In this document: one piece after another, positions 1-8,468 of the stretch | Position numbering within the stretch: position 1 is the first letter of the stretch | Layout of the letters: each line of letters opens with the position of its first letter | Assembly: GCA_036419695.1 (NCBI GenBank) | Contig: CP143946.1 | Location: 4,396,001-4,460,000 of the forward strand | DNA length: 64,000 bases | Source of the DNA: [Clostridium] symbiosum | GTDB lineage: Bacteria; Bacillota; Clostridia; Lachnospirales; Lachnospiraceae | Direction of reading: 5' to 3' | Notes under the pieces: generated by a model | Told to the model about the DNA's origin: nothing | Databases searched by the model: none | Seen by the model: only the letters and a program-made list of their open reading frames with translations | Made by a program: the position numbers and the translations under genes

Positions 1-590
1 ATATACAGAATCGCCAGCAGCGTACAAGCCACTACTACGATTGACTGTATTACGTCCGTCATCATAACACCCCACTGGCCCGACACGGTTGCATAGATAA
101 ATACAACGATACAGACAAGAGTTGCTCCCAGCACCGGGTTGAGGCCCAGGTAGGAAAACAGGTTCCTGCCCGCTATAATCTGGCCGGCCATAATACTCAT
201 GGCGGCGAAACAGTTAACAACCGCATAAATCGTACCGGTAATACGTTTTCCGTATCTCTGGTTTAAAACGTCCGAGATCGTCAGGGCGTCCGCCCGGTAC
301 AGTTTACGTGCAACAACAAAAGCAAATACAATATATCCAAGGGAAGCGCCCACACCGAACCAGGCTCCTCCAATTCCATATTGAGCTCCATACTCGGCTC
401 CGCCTACAACAACACCATTTCCGATGTGCGAACCTATATAGGAACCGCAAACCATCAGCAGGGTACCTTTTTTAGCCGCTGTGACGTAATCCTTAAAGTT
501 GTCCGCCGTCCCCCTTCCAAGGAAGCCGATTCCCAGCATAGCCGCCAGATAAACAACCAGTACCACTACCATTAATGTCAATGTACTCAT
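1..590 (-). CDS. Sodium:solute symporter (SSS family), N-terminal part, runs off the window
   Basis: The first 196 codons read from an ATG at 590; the C-terminus lies beyond base 1. The product starts with a hydrophobic helix, then has the GSYIGSHIGNG stretch followed by a Gly-rich helix (GIGGAWFGVGASLG) and further membrane segments, as in the SSF/solute-sodium symporter family (normally 12-14 helices). A ribosome site (AAGGAGG) lies just upstream. It begins 41 bp after the stop of the enolase-superfamily gene, so the two are probably co-transcribed and the symporter probably imports that enzyme's substrate (a hydroxy acid or sugar acid). The actual substrate cannot be read from the sequence. 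Confidence 0.85.
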   Translation of the reverse strand, partial: MSTLTLMVVVLVVYLAAMLGIGFLGRGTADNFKDYVTAAKKGTLLMVCGSYIGSHIGNGVVVGGAEYGAQYGIGGAWFGVGASLGYIVFAFVVARKLYRADALTISDVLNQRYGKRITGTIYAVVNCFAAMSIMAGQIIAGRNLFSYLGLNPVLGATLVCIVVFIYATVSGQWGVMMTDVIQSIVVVACTLLAILY

Positions 591-631
591 AGTTTTTCCT
601 CCTTATTCTCTTCTAATGAACCCTTCCCCTG

Positions 632-1786
632 TCACCGTTTCATAACGCTGTATTTCTTTACCAGTTCTTCATCTATATCAATGCCAAAACCAGACCCCTG
701 CGGCATTGGGATACATCCGTCGGTCTTGTCTACCAGATAATTTTCCTTTAATACCCCCTGGAACGCTTCCGGAGTAAGTGTAGGAGAATCACAGGGGTAT
801 TCAAGCCATGTAAAGTTTGGATAAGACGCCACCAGGTGCATGGTCTGAAGAACGCCCATTCCCGGAATATACGCATGCGGATTTACCGTTTTACCGTAAC
901 TATCGGCAATTGCGGCAATCTTTCTGATATAGCTGATGCCAGTGCTCATCGTACAGTTTGGCTGCAAAATATCATAACATCCTTTGTCCAGCATAATTTT
1001 GAAATCCGGTATGCCGATGTTAATTTCCCCTCCTGCAATGGGAATATCAACTTCGTCATTCAGCCTTGCCAGTCCGTCAAAATCGTATCGCCACAGAGGT
1101 TCTTCCAGCCATGTACAGTTAAGCTGCTCCATCTCCCGTGCCGTTTCTCTGGCCCTCGAATAGCTCCAGACCGGTGGGAAACCTCCGTTATTCCGTTCGC
1201 AGGCTGTTCCCTGATTGGCATCCACCATAATTTCCAGCTTGTCCCCTACTGCGTCGCGGACTGCTTCCAGAATGGCGATATCATCCCGCATCTTCTCATT
1301 CGAAAAGCGGATCTTGACCGCCTTGAATCCCTTTTCCACCAGATGCCTGGCATCCTCTTTCCGCTGTTCATTGGAACGGATCTCTCCCCAGGCCGCATAG
1401 ACCGGAATCCGATCCCGGCAGCCGCCGAGCAGTTGGTAAACCGGCAGGCCTGCCGCCTTGCCGATAATATCCCAGCAGGCATTTTCAATCACCCAGGGGC
1501 GGGTGGCAATGCGGGCAACATTCCTTAATTTCAGCATCAGCTTCTCAATATCAAATGGGGAATCCCCCACCACCATCGTCTTGGCATACTCCATTGTCTC
1601 GCAGACAATAGGCAGTATTCCATGAGGGGCTTCCATGCAGGAATAACCGGTTATTCCCTCGTCCGTGTGGACACGGACAACAAAGATTACCTGTCCCTTT
1701 TCTGTTTTACCAGGATACCAGGTAGGATGAAACTCCTGTGGAAATGGGACTTCCACACAATCATATGTAATATTTGTAATTTTCAT
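632..1786 (-). CDS. Enolase-superfamily enzyme (mandelate racemase/muconate lactonizing type), likely sugar-acid dehydratase or racemase
   Basis: 384 residues. Start chosen at 1786 because GGGAG lies 9 bases upstream; a longer reading to 1840 adds 18 residues without family similarity. Family landmarks appear in order: the KxK-type position as K158-I-R160, metal ligands D189 (VDANQG), E229 (WLEEPLW) and E254 (AGGE), and H304 (NPHAYIPG) on the seventh strand. The sixth-strand motif reads QPN (N277), where mandelate-racemase-type enzymes carry QPD with the Asp of the Asp-His dyad. These enzymes abstract a proton alpha to a carboxylate using Mg2+. It is first in an operon with the symporter. The exact substrate is unknown. 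Confidence 0.85.
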   Translation of the reverse strand: MKITNITYDCVEVPFPQEFHPTWYPGKTEKGQVIFVVRVHTDEGITGYSCMEAPHGILPIVCETMEYAKTMVVGDSPFDIEKLMLKLRNVARIATRPWVIENACWDIIGKAAGLPVYQLLGGCRDRIPVYAAWGEIRSNEQRKEDARHLVEKGFKAVKIRFSNEKMRDDIAILEAVRDAVGDKLEIMVDANQGTACERNNGGFPPVWSYSRARETAREMEQLNCTWLEEPLWRYDFDGLARLNDEVDIPIAGGEINIGIPDFKIMLDKGCYDILQPNCTMSTGISYIRKIAAIADSYGKTVNPHAYIPGMGVLQTMHLVASYPNFTWLEYPCDSPTLTPEAFQGVLKENYLVDKTDGCIPMPQGSGFGIDIDEELVKKYSVMKR

Positions 1787-1997
1787 TAGGCACTCTCCCG
1801 ACTCATCGTCAATACACAATCCACTTGTACCGTTAGCCATAAACCGGCCTCAACCATCTCTTCCATCACCTCCCTTTTGCTTTACATTCTTACTTCCCTT
1901 TTCTCCTTTCTGCTTTCTGCTTTTCCTACATCGTTCACCTCCTCAACTCTGTTTTTCAAACCTTCCCAAATTTCAGACAGTCATGTCAAATTTATCT

Positions 1998-2016
1998 ATA
2001 CCTTTTTTATAGGTAT
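1998..2016. promoter_or_regulatory. Palindromic operator candidate upstream of the enolase-superfamily operon
   Basis: ATACCTTTTTTATAGGTAT is an inverted repeat with 6-bp arms (ATACCT/AGGTAT) and a 7-bp centre. It lies about 30-50 bp downstream of the -10 box at 2046-2051, inside the 5' untranslated region, so a bound repressor would block elongation. No regulator gene adjoins it in the window; the family is unknown. Confidence 0.45.
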
Positions 2017-2045
2017 TTTTTTACTCGCTAATCTTGTATAATCTG

Positions 2046-2073
2046 ATTATACATATTTGTACTCCAATGTCAA
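2046..2073 (-). promoter_or_regulatory. Sigma-A type promoter of the enolase-superfamily/symporter operon
   Basis: On the minus strand a perfect -35 TTGACA (2068-2073), a 16-bp spacer and a perfect -10 TATAAT (2046-2051). Transcription would start near 2039, leaving an untranslated leader of about 250 bases before the ATG at 1786. Confidence 0.7.
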
Positions 2074-2124
2074 TAGATAATAGTTTATTAAATCATCCTT
2101 TTATACCAACAGTTCTTATTTAAC

Positions 2125-2205
2125 GTTACTGTTCACACCCCAGCTAAAAGAAGCTGTGCTGCGAACAATAACACGCTTCGCGGAATATTGCCTGTGAACA
2201 GTAAC
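2125..2205. mobile_element. MITE copy 1 (81 bp) with 8-bp target-site duplication
   Basis: Ends are the inverted repeats GTTACTGTTCACA and TGTGAACAGTAAC. The flanks are identical 8-mers, TATTTAAC at 2117-2124 and at 2206-2213, the mark of transposition. It shares the internal block GCTTCGCGGAATA with the other copies at 48320, 53361 and 60724. It is too short to encode a transposase, so it must have been moved in trans. This is the shortest copy, with most of the internal sequence deleted. It lies between the dapL terminator and the promoter at 2046. Confidence 0.85.
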
Positions 2206-2227
2206 TATTTAACCTCCCCTGATACGC

Positions 2228-2274
2228 AAAAAAGCCGCTGAAACCAGACGTACAGTCTAAACGGTTTCAGCAGC
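2228..2274 (-). terminator. Intrinsic terminator of the carAB-pyrG-dapL operon
   Basis: On the minus strand GCTGCTGAAACC pairs with GGTTTCAGCGGC and is followed by TTTTTT. The loop region contains a further small AGAC/GTCT stem. It lies about 55 bases past the dapL stop. Confidence 0.85.
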
Positions 2275-2328
2275 TTTCTCTCATTGGAAGTGCTTCCGGT
2301 CTATTTTCTTCCTATCCGTGATGTATTT

Positions 2329-3510
2329 TTATCTCCACATTCTTTTCAATCTCGCCATCGCCTCTCTGGTATTTTCCAGTGTCCCAAAGGCGGACAGCCG
2401 GAAAAATCCTTCTCCGTTCTTTCCAAACCCGCTTCCCGGAGTTCCGACCACATGGGCTTTATCTAACAGCTCGTCGAAAAAATCCCAGGATTTCATCCCG
2501 TTCGGGCACTGAAGCCAGATATAGGGGGAATTCTTCCCGCCGACATACCAGATTCCAAGTTCGGTCAGCGTCTGTGTTATCACCCCGGCATTTTCCTGGT
2601 AAACGTCGAGATGTTTCCGGCATTCTTCTAATCCTTCCGGGGAAAAAGCCGCCTCGGCCGCTCTCTGGACCGGATAGGAAACGCCGTTAAATTTCGTTGT
2701 CTGGCGGCGGAGCCACATTTTTCTGATGGACATTCCCTCCCGTATAAGCTCATCGGAAATCACCGTGTAACCGCAGCGTGTTCCCGTGAAGCTGGCCAGC
2801 TTTGACAGGGAACAGAATTCGATTGCGCACGTTTTGGCACCCTCGATCTCAAAAATACTTCTCGGAAGATCCGGTTCCAGGATAAATGACTCATAAGCGG
2901 CGTCAAAAAGAATTACCGCCCCCTGTTCATTTGCAAAATCCACCCATTCTTTGAGCTGTTCTCTATTATACACGGCGCCGGTGGGATTGTTCGGCGAACA
3001 GAGATAAATCAGATCGGCCTTCCGCCCTTTTTCAGGCAGGGGAAGAAACCCGTTGCCCACATTGGCATCCAGGTACTCAATATTTCTTCCCGCCATCACG
3101 TTCGTATCCATATAGACCGGATACACCGGGTCCGGAATTAAAACCGTATTATCCTCATCGAAGAGATCCAGAATATTTCCCAGATCGCTTTTAGCCCCGT
3201 CGCTGATAAAAACATCATCCGCTCCGATTTTCACGCCAAAGCCGCCATAATAATCCCGGATGGTATTCCTGAGGAAATCGTATCCCTGTTCCGGGCCGTA
3301 GCCGTGAAATGTCTCTGCATTCCCCTGCTCCATTGCCGCCCGCGAAAATGCCTCCGCCGCCTTTTCACAGATTGGCAGGGTCACGTCACCGATTCCCATA
3401 CGGATTATCTCTGCCCCCGGATGAGATGCGGTGTAGTCCTTCACCTTTCCGGCAATTGTGGAAAACAGGTAGCTCTCAGCCAGGTTTCTGTAATTTGCAT
3501 TCAGTTTCAT
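2329..3510 (-). CDS. dapL: LL-diaminopimelate aminotransferase
   Basis: 393 residues, the usual length for DapL. A class I/II PLP aminotransferase that converts tetrahydrodipicolinate directly to LL-diaminopimelate using glutamate, giving lysine and the peptidoglycan cross-linking amino acid. Visible landmarks are the N-terminal MKLNANYRNLAESYLF, typical of DapL, the SPNNPTG substrate/cofactor loop (about 172-178), DAAYE (about 203-207) and the Schiff-base lysine K237 in SLSKLASFTGTRCGY. It follows pyrG by 13 bp as the last gene of the operon, just before a strong terminator. The link between pyrimidine/carbamoyl-phosphate genes and lysine synthesis is unusual. Confidence 0.95.
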   Translation of the reverse strand: MKLNANYRNLAESYLFSTIAGKVKDYTASHPGAEIIRMGIGDVTLPICEKAAEAFSRAAMEQGNAETFHGYGPEQGYDFLRNTIRDYYGGFGVKIGADDVFISDGAKSDLGNILDLFDEDNTVLIPDPVYPVYMDTNVMAGRNIEYLDANVGNGFLPLPEKGRKADLIYLCSPNNPTGAVYNREQLKEWVDFANEQGAVILFDAAYESFILEPDLPRSIFEIEGAKTCAIEFCSLSKLASFTGTRCGYTVISDELIREGMSIRKMWLRRQTTKFNGVSYPVQRAAEAAFSPEGLEECRKHLDVYQENAGVITQTLTELGIWYVGGKNSPYIWLQCPNGMKSWDFFDELLDKAHVVGTPGSGFGKNGEGFFRLSAFGTLENTREAMARLKRMWR

Positions 3511-3523
3511 TTGTTCTCCTCCT

Positions 3524-5134
3524 CTATCTGTTTTTTCCTGCTGCCGCCGCTTTTATAAACTCCCGAAACAGCGGATGTGCCCTGTTGGGGCGGCTTTTGA
3601 ATTCCGGATGGTACTGGACTCCCACATAAAACGGATGCCCCGGTATCTCCATCGCCTCCACCAGGCTCCCGTCCGGTGACTGGCCGGAAAATACGGCTCC
3701 GTTCAACACATATTCATCGCGGTAACGGTTATTAAACTCATAGCGGTGGCGGTGCCTCTCCTCGATCTGCCGGGCATGGTATGCCTTTTCCATCATTGTA
3801 TCCGGTGTTATTTGACACGGATAGGCCCCCAGACGCATCGTTCCTCCCATATCCTCACAGCCCACCTGCTCTTCCATCAGAGCGATGACCGGATGGGCGC
3901 TTGCCGGATCGAACTCACTTGAGTTGGCGTCCGAATATCCCAGCACATTTCTGGCGAATTCGATAGCCGCGATCTGCATTCCCAGGCAGATGCCGAAGAA
4001 AGGAATCTGATTGCTCCTTGCATATTCAGCGGCCACAATCATTCCTTCAGTGCCCCGGATTCCAAAACCTCCCGGTACGATTATTCCATCCGAACCAGCC
4101 AGCAGTTTGGCCGCGGTCATCCGTGTCAGGCTCTCGCTGTCGATCCAGTTGATGGAAACTTTTACTCCATTTTCCCATCCGCCGTGACGGAGCGCTTCCG
4201 CAATGGAAAGATAAGAATCATGCAGCTTAACATACTTGCCGACCAGGGAAACCGTCACTTCACCGGCGCTGTTTTTAATGCGCCCAAGCATCTCTTTCCA
4301 CTCGGTTAAATCGCACTCCTCCGGCGTTTCGGCAATTCCCAGTTCCCGCAGGGCAATCTCAGCGAGACCGGCATTTTCAAGCATCATCGGCGCTTCGTAG
4401 AGCACGGGGAGTGTCAGGTTTTCGATCACGCAGTCTTCCTTCACATTACAGAACAGAGCGATTTTCTTCAAAATAGACGGCTCCACCGGGCGGTCGCATC
4501 TCGTCACAATGATGTCCGGCATGATACCAAAGGACTGAAGCTGTTTTACGGAATGCTGGGTCGGTTTGGATTTATGTTCTCCGGAGGATTCCAGGTAGGG
4601 GATCAGCGTGACATGGATAAAAAGGCAGTTTCCCCTTCCAGTCTCATGGGACACCTGGCGGATTGCCTCCAGAAACGGCTGGGATTCAATATCACCGGTA
4701 GTGCCTCCAATCTCCGTAATGACAATATCTGCATCCGTTTTTTCCTGTACGGAATAAATAAATGATTTAATCTCGTTGGTGATATGGGGAATTACCTGGA
4801 CCGTCTCTCCCAGGTATTCTCCCTTTCTCTCCTTGTTCAGCACATTCCAGTATACTTTTCCGGTTGTGAGATTGGAAAAACGGTTTAAATCTTCATCGAT
4901 AAAACGCTCATAATGGCCCAGATCCAGATCGGTCTCGGCGCCGTCTTCCGTCACATATACCTCACCGTGCTGATAAGGGCTCATTGTCCCCGGATCCACA
5001 TTGATATAGGGATCCAGTTTCTGGGCCGCTACTTTGTAGCCTCTTGCCTTCAGAAGCCGGCCCAGGGATGCCGCCGTGATCCCCTTTCCCAGTCCCGATA
5101 CGACGCCGCCTGTCACAAAGATAAATTTTGCCAT
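3524..5134 (-). CDS. pyrG: CTP synthase
   Basis: 536 residues, full length. Makes CTP from UTP, ATP and glutamine. The N-terminal synthase domain (about 1-267) starts with KFIFVTGGVVSGLGKGI and has the DPYINVDPGTM motif and the EIGGTTGDIES motif. The C-terminal class I glutamine amidotransferase domain has the oxyanion loop GGFGIRG, the nucleophile C383 in GICLGMQ, and the His-Glu pair in YHPEF near residue 512. It sits 31 bp after carB and 13 bp before dapL. The expected allosteric CTP feedback is family knowledge only. Confidence 0.97.
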   Translation of the reverse strand: MAKFIFVTGGVVSGLGKGITAASLGRLLKARGYKVAAQKLDPYINVDPGTMSPYQHGEVYVTEDGAETDLDLGHYERFIDEDLNRFSNLTTGKVYWNVLNKERKGEYLGETVQVIPHITNEIKSFIYSVQEKTDADIVITEIGGTTGDIESQPFLEAIRQVSHETGRGNCLFIHVTLIPYLESSGEHKSKPTQHSVKQLQSFGIMPDIIVTRCDRPVEPSILKKIALFCNVKEDCVIENLTLPVLYEAPMMLENAGLAEIALRELGIAETPEECDLTEWKEMLGRIKNSAGEVTVSLVGKYVKLHDSYLSIAEALRHGGWENGVKVSINWIDSESLTRMTAAKLLAGSDGIIVPGGFGIRGTEGMIVAAEYARSNQIPFFGICLGMQIAAIEFARNVLGYSDANSSEFDPASAHPVIALMEEQVGCEDMGGTMRLGAYPCQITPDTMMEKAYHARQIEERHRHRYEFNNRYRDEYVLNGAVFSGQSPDGSLVEAMEIPGHPFYVGVQYHPEFKSRPNRAHPLFREFIKAAAAGKNR

Positions 5135-5165
5135 GTTCCATTTCTCCTCTCTACTCTATCTTCTG

Positions 5166-8100
5166 TTATTCATGCCCCTGAAGCACATATCCCGGAATCC
5201 GGATGTCCTCCATCCGTTCCGCCCGTTCCTTCCGTTCATTGATGTTTCCGGTCCCGTAAGCGCTGTGGGTGATATGGGCAATATCAATAAGCTCCACATT
5301 GTTCTCATCGTATTTACTCTCCAGACTCAGCGCCAGGACCGCCGCCGTGTCTAGGGAGGTCAGACAGGGAATCCCCAGTTCCACCGCTTTTCTCCGGAGC
5401 CTTACGCTGTCCCGCCCCGGCTGGCGGCCGGTGGCCGATGTGGAAAGAACGTAGCTTACCAGGCCCTTTTCCATCACTGAGATAGTTGTCTCCTCTCCCT
5501 CTTTTGCTTCCTTCGGTTTTTTCACAATCGTAGAAGAGATGCCCGCGCTGTTCAGTTTTCTGGCCGTCCCTTCCGTGGCATAGATGGGAAATCCCATGGA
5601 AACAAACGTTTTTGCAAGCTCTTTTAAATCTCCCTTGTCCGTATCACGGATACTGATTAAAAGACCTCCGTCTCTCTGCATCGAATAACCGGCCGCCGTC
5701 ATTCCCTTGTAGAGAGCCTCCTCCATCGTTCCGGCGATACCCAGAACCTCGCCGGTGGATTTCATTTCCGGTCCCAGCTGTGTGTCTACGTCGGACAACT
5801 TCTCGAAGGAGAATACCGGTACTTTAACCGCGTAGTAAGGGGAGGAGGGATAAAGTCCCGTCCTGTACCCCATATTCTTTAACGTCTCTCCCATCATGAT
5901 TCTGGTTGCCAGATCCACCATCGGAACACCCGTCACCTTGCTGATGTATGGGACGGTGCGCGAAGATCTCGGATTAACTTCTATGATGTAAATCCTGTCT
6001 TCATGAAGTACATACTGGATGTTAATCAGTCCCTTTGTCCCCAGAGAAAGCGCAAGACGGATGGAGTAATCCACAAGGCGGTCCTTCTGGCTCTCTGTCA
6101 GCATAAACGCCGGATATACGGCAATAGAGTCGCCCGAATGGACTCCGGCCCGTTCGATATGTTCCATAATTCCGGGAATCAGTACATCCTCTCCGTCGCA
6201 GATGGCGTCCACTTCCAGCTCCGTTCCCATCAGGTACTTGTCAATCAGAATGGCATTTTCAATTCTTTGGGCCAGGATAATTTTCATATATTCGTGTATA
6301 TCGTCGTCGTTATAAGCAATAATCATGTTCTGGCCGCCTAATACATAGCTGGGGCGCACAAGCACCGGATAACCCAGGCGGCACGCCGTATCGACGGCCT
6401 CGTCTTCCGTATAAACCGTATCGCCGGACGGCTGTTTCATATTGAGTTTTTTTAACAGGGCATTGAAACGCCCCCTGTCCTCCGCCATATCGATGCTGTC
6501 CGGCGGCGTCCCAAGAACCGGAATGTTGTTTTCGACCAGGCATTTCGTCAGCCTGATGGCGGTCTGTCCGCCGAAGGCTACGACGGCCCCGGCCGGTTTT
6601 TCCACGCGTATAATATCCATCACATCTTCCGGCGTCAGAGGTTCAAAATACAGGCGATCCGCCACATTGAAATCCGTGGATACCGTCTCCGGGTTGTTGT
6701 TGACGATGACCACCTCGTATCCCGCCCGCTTTAAGGACCAGACGCAGTGCACGGAGGCATAATCGAATTCAATTCCCTGGCCGATGCGGATTGGACCGGA
6801 GCCAAAGACCATGACGACCGGCTTACCCGTGGAATGCTCCCTGATAAACGGCTCCGCCTCATCCTCTTCCCCGTAGGAACCGTAAAAATACGGTGTGCTT
6901 GCCGCGAACTCGGCGCTGCATGTGTCCACCATCCTGTAGCACGCCGGAATATGGCGGATTTTTGCAAGCCCCGTCATCTCCTGAATCACCCGGTCGGAAA
7001 ATCCGTACTGTTTGGCCTCCCTGTGGAGTTCTTCGGTAAATTCGCCGTTCTGCATCCTGCGCTCTAATACCAGCAGATGGAGCAATTTATTTAAAAACCA
7101 TTCGTCGATTTTAGTCAGTTCATGGAGCCACTCTACCGTCATTCCCCGTTTCATGCTCTCGTAAATGGCAAAAATCCGTTCATCGTCCTGGGAAAGAATT
7201 TTCTCCTTCAGCTCTTCTTCTGAGAGACGTTCCATCTTGTCCATATTCAGGCTCTCCTGGGAAATCTCCGCTCCCCTGACCGCCTTAAGAAGCGCCTGTT
7301 CAAAGTTTCTTCCGATCGCCATCACTTCACCGGTGGCCTTCATCTGGGTTCCCAGTTTTCTCCGTCCGTAAACGAATTTATCAAACGGCCATTTCGGGAA
7401 TTTAACCGCCACATAATCTAAGGCCGGTTCAAAGCAGGCCATGGTTTCCCCGGTGACCTCGTTGGGAATCTCATCCAGACGGTAGCCGATTGCAATCTTC
7501 GTCGCCACGCGGGCGATCGGATAGCCGGTGGCCTTGGAGGCCAGGGCCGATGACCTGGAAACACGCGGATTCACCTCAATTACCGCATATTCAAAGCTCT
7601 CGGGATTCAGCGCAAACTGGCAATTGCAGCCGCCCTCAATTCCCATAGCCTGTATAATATTCAGGGCTGCGGAGCGGAGCATCTGGTATTCCCGGTCCGC
7701 CAGGGTAACTGCCGGAGCGATAACAATCGAATCGCCGGTGTGGATTCCGACCGGGTCGAAATTCTCCATGGAGCAGACGGTAATCTCATTGCCGGCGCCG
7801 TCCCGCATTACCTCAAATTCAATCTCTTTCCAGCCTGCGATGCACCGCTCCACCAGAATCTGGCCGATAGGGGAAAGCCTTATGCCCGCTGTTGCAATCT
7901 CACGGAGTTCTTCCTCCGACTTTGCGATGCCGCCTCCCGTTCCGCCCAGCGTAAAGGCCGGTCTCACAATCACCGGATATCCGATTTTTGCCGCAAAGCT
8001 TAATGCCTCGTCCACCGCCCGGACAACCTCGGACGGAATCATCGGTTCGCCGATCTCCTCCATCGTGTCTTTGAAACACTGTCTGTCCTCCGCCTTGTCT

Positions 8101-8468
8101 ATCGTCTCCGGAGAGGCTCCCAGCAAAGTGACGCCGTGGCTTTTAAGGAAACCTTCTTTCGCCAGCTCCATGGAAAGAGTCAGTCCGGTCTGGCCTCCGA
8201 GTGTGGAGAGAATGCTGTCCGGCTTTTCTTTTTCTATAATCCGCTTCACCACGTTCAGTGTCAGCGGCTCAATGTAAACGTGATCCGCAATAGCGCTGTC
8301 CGTCATGATCGTGGCCGGATTGGAATTGACCAGAACGACGGACAGGCCCTCTTCCTTGAGTGCACGGCATGCCTGGGTTCCCGCATAATCAAACTCGGCC
8401 GCCTGCCCGATAACAATCGGCCCGGAACCGATTACCATCACCTTTTTCAAATTCTTATTTAACGGCAT
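5166..8468 (-). CDS. carB: Carbamoyl-phosphate synthase large subunit
   Basis: 1100 residues, two tandem ATP-grasp halves (each preceded by GSGPIxIGQ, at about 14 and again near 570) and a C-terminal MGS-like allosteric domain (from about 940, FVSMGFPIYATEGTARKL). It makes carbamoyl phosphate from bicarbonate, ATP and the ammonia delivered by CarA, for pyrimidines and arginine. It is about 25-30 residues longer than typical CarB, ending in a charged tail (NERKERAERMED). Its ATG lies inside the carA reading frame (14-bp overlap), implying translational coupling. Confidence 0.97.
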   Translation of the reverse strand: MPLNKNLKKVMVIGSGPIVIGQAAEFDYAGTQACRALKEEGLSVVLVNSNPATIMTDSAIADHVYIEPLTLNVVKRIIEKEKPDSILSTLGGQTGLTLSMELAKEGFLKSHGVTLLGASPETIDKAEDRQCFKDTMEEIGEPMIPSEVVRAVDEALSFAAKIGYPVIVRPAFTLGGTGGGIAKSEEELREIATAGIRLSPIGQILVERCIAGWKEIEFEVMRDGAGNEITVCSMENFDPVGIHTGDSIVIAPAVTLADREYQMLRSAALNIIQAMGIEGGCNCQFALNPESFEYAVIEVNPRVSRSSALASKATGYPIARVATKIAIGYRLDEIPNEVTGETMACFEPALDYVAVKFPKWPFDKFVYGRRKLGTQMKATGEVMAIGRNFEQALLKAVRGAEISQESLNMDKMERLSEEELKEKILSQDDERIFAIYESMKRGMTVEWLHELTKIDEWFLNKLLHLLVLERRMQNGEFTEELHREAKQYGFSDRVIQEMTGLAKIRHIPACYRMVDTCSAEFAASTPYFYGSYGEEDEAEPFIREHSTGKPVVMVFGSGPIRIGQGIEFDYASVHCVWSLKRAGYEVVIVNNNPETVSTDFNVADRLYFEPLTPEDVMDIIRVEKPAGAVVAFGGQTAIRLTKCLVENNIPVLGTPPDSIDMAEDRGRFNALLKKLNMKQPSGDTVYTEDEAVDTACRLGYPVLVRPSYVLGGQNMIIAYNDDDIHEYMKIILAQRIENAILIDKYLMGTELEVDAICDGEDVLIPGIMEHIERAGVHSGDSIAVYPAFMLTESQKDRLVDYSIRLALSLGTKGLINIQYVLHEDRIYIIEVNPRSSRTVPYISKVTGVPMVDLATRIMMGETLKNMGYRTGLYPSSPYYAVKVPVFSFEKLSDVDTQLGPEMKSTGEVLGIAGTMEEALYKGMTAAGYSMQRDGGLLISIRDTDKGDLKELAKTFVSMGFPIYATEGTARKLNSAGISSTIVKKPKEAKEGEETTISVMEKGLVSYVLSTSATGRQPGRDSVRLRRKAVELGIPCLTSLDTAAVLALSLESKYDENNVELIDIAHITHSAYGTGNINERKERAERMEDIRIPGYVLQGHE

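Noticed and set aside
836..1528. 230-codon plus-strand frame inside the enolase-superfamily gene
   Set aside because: Antisense shadow of a clear enzyme gene with all catalytic motifs; no ribosome site.
7528..8277. 249-codon plus-strand frame opposite carB
   Set aside because: Antisense to a highly conserved gene with Ser/Ala-rich low-complexity content, as expected for a shadow frame.
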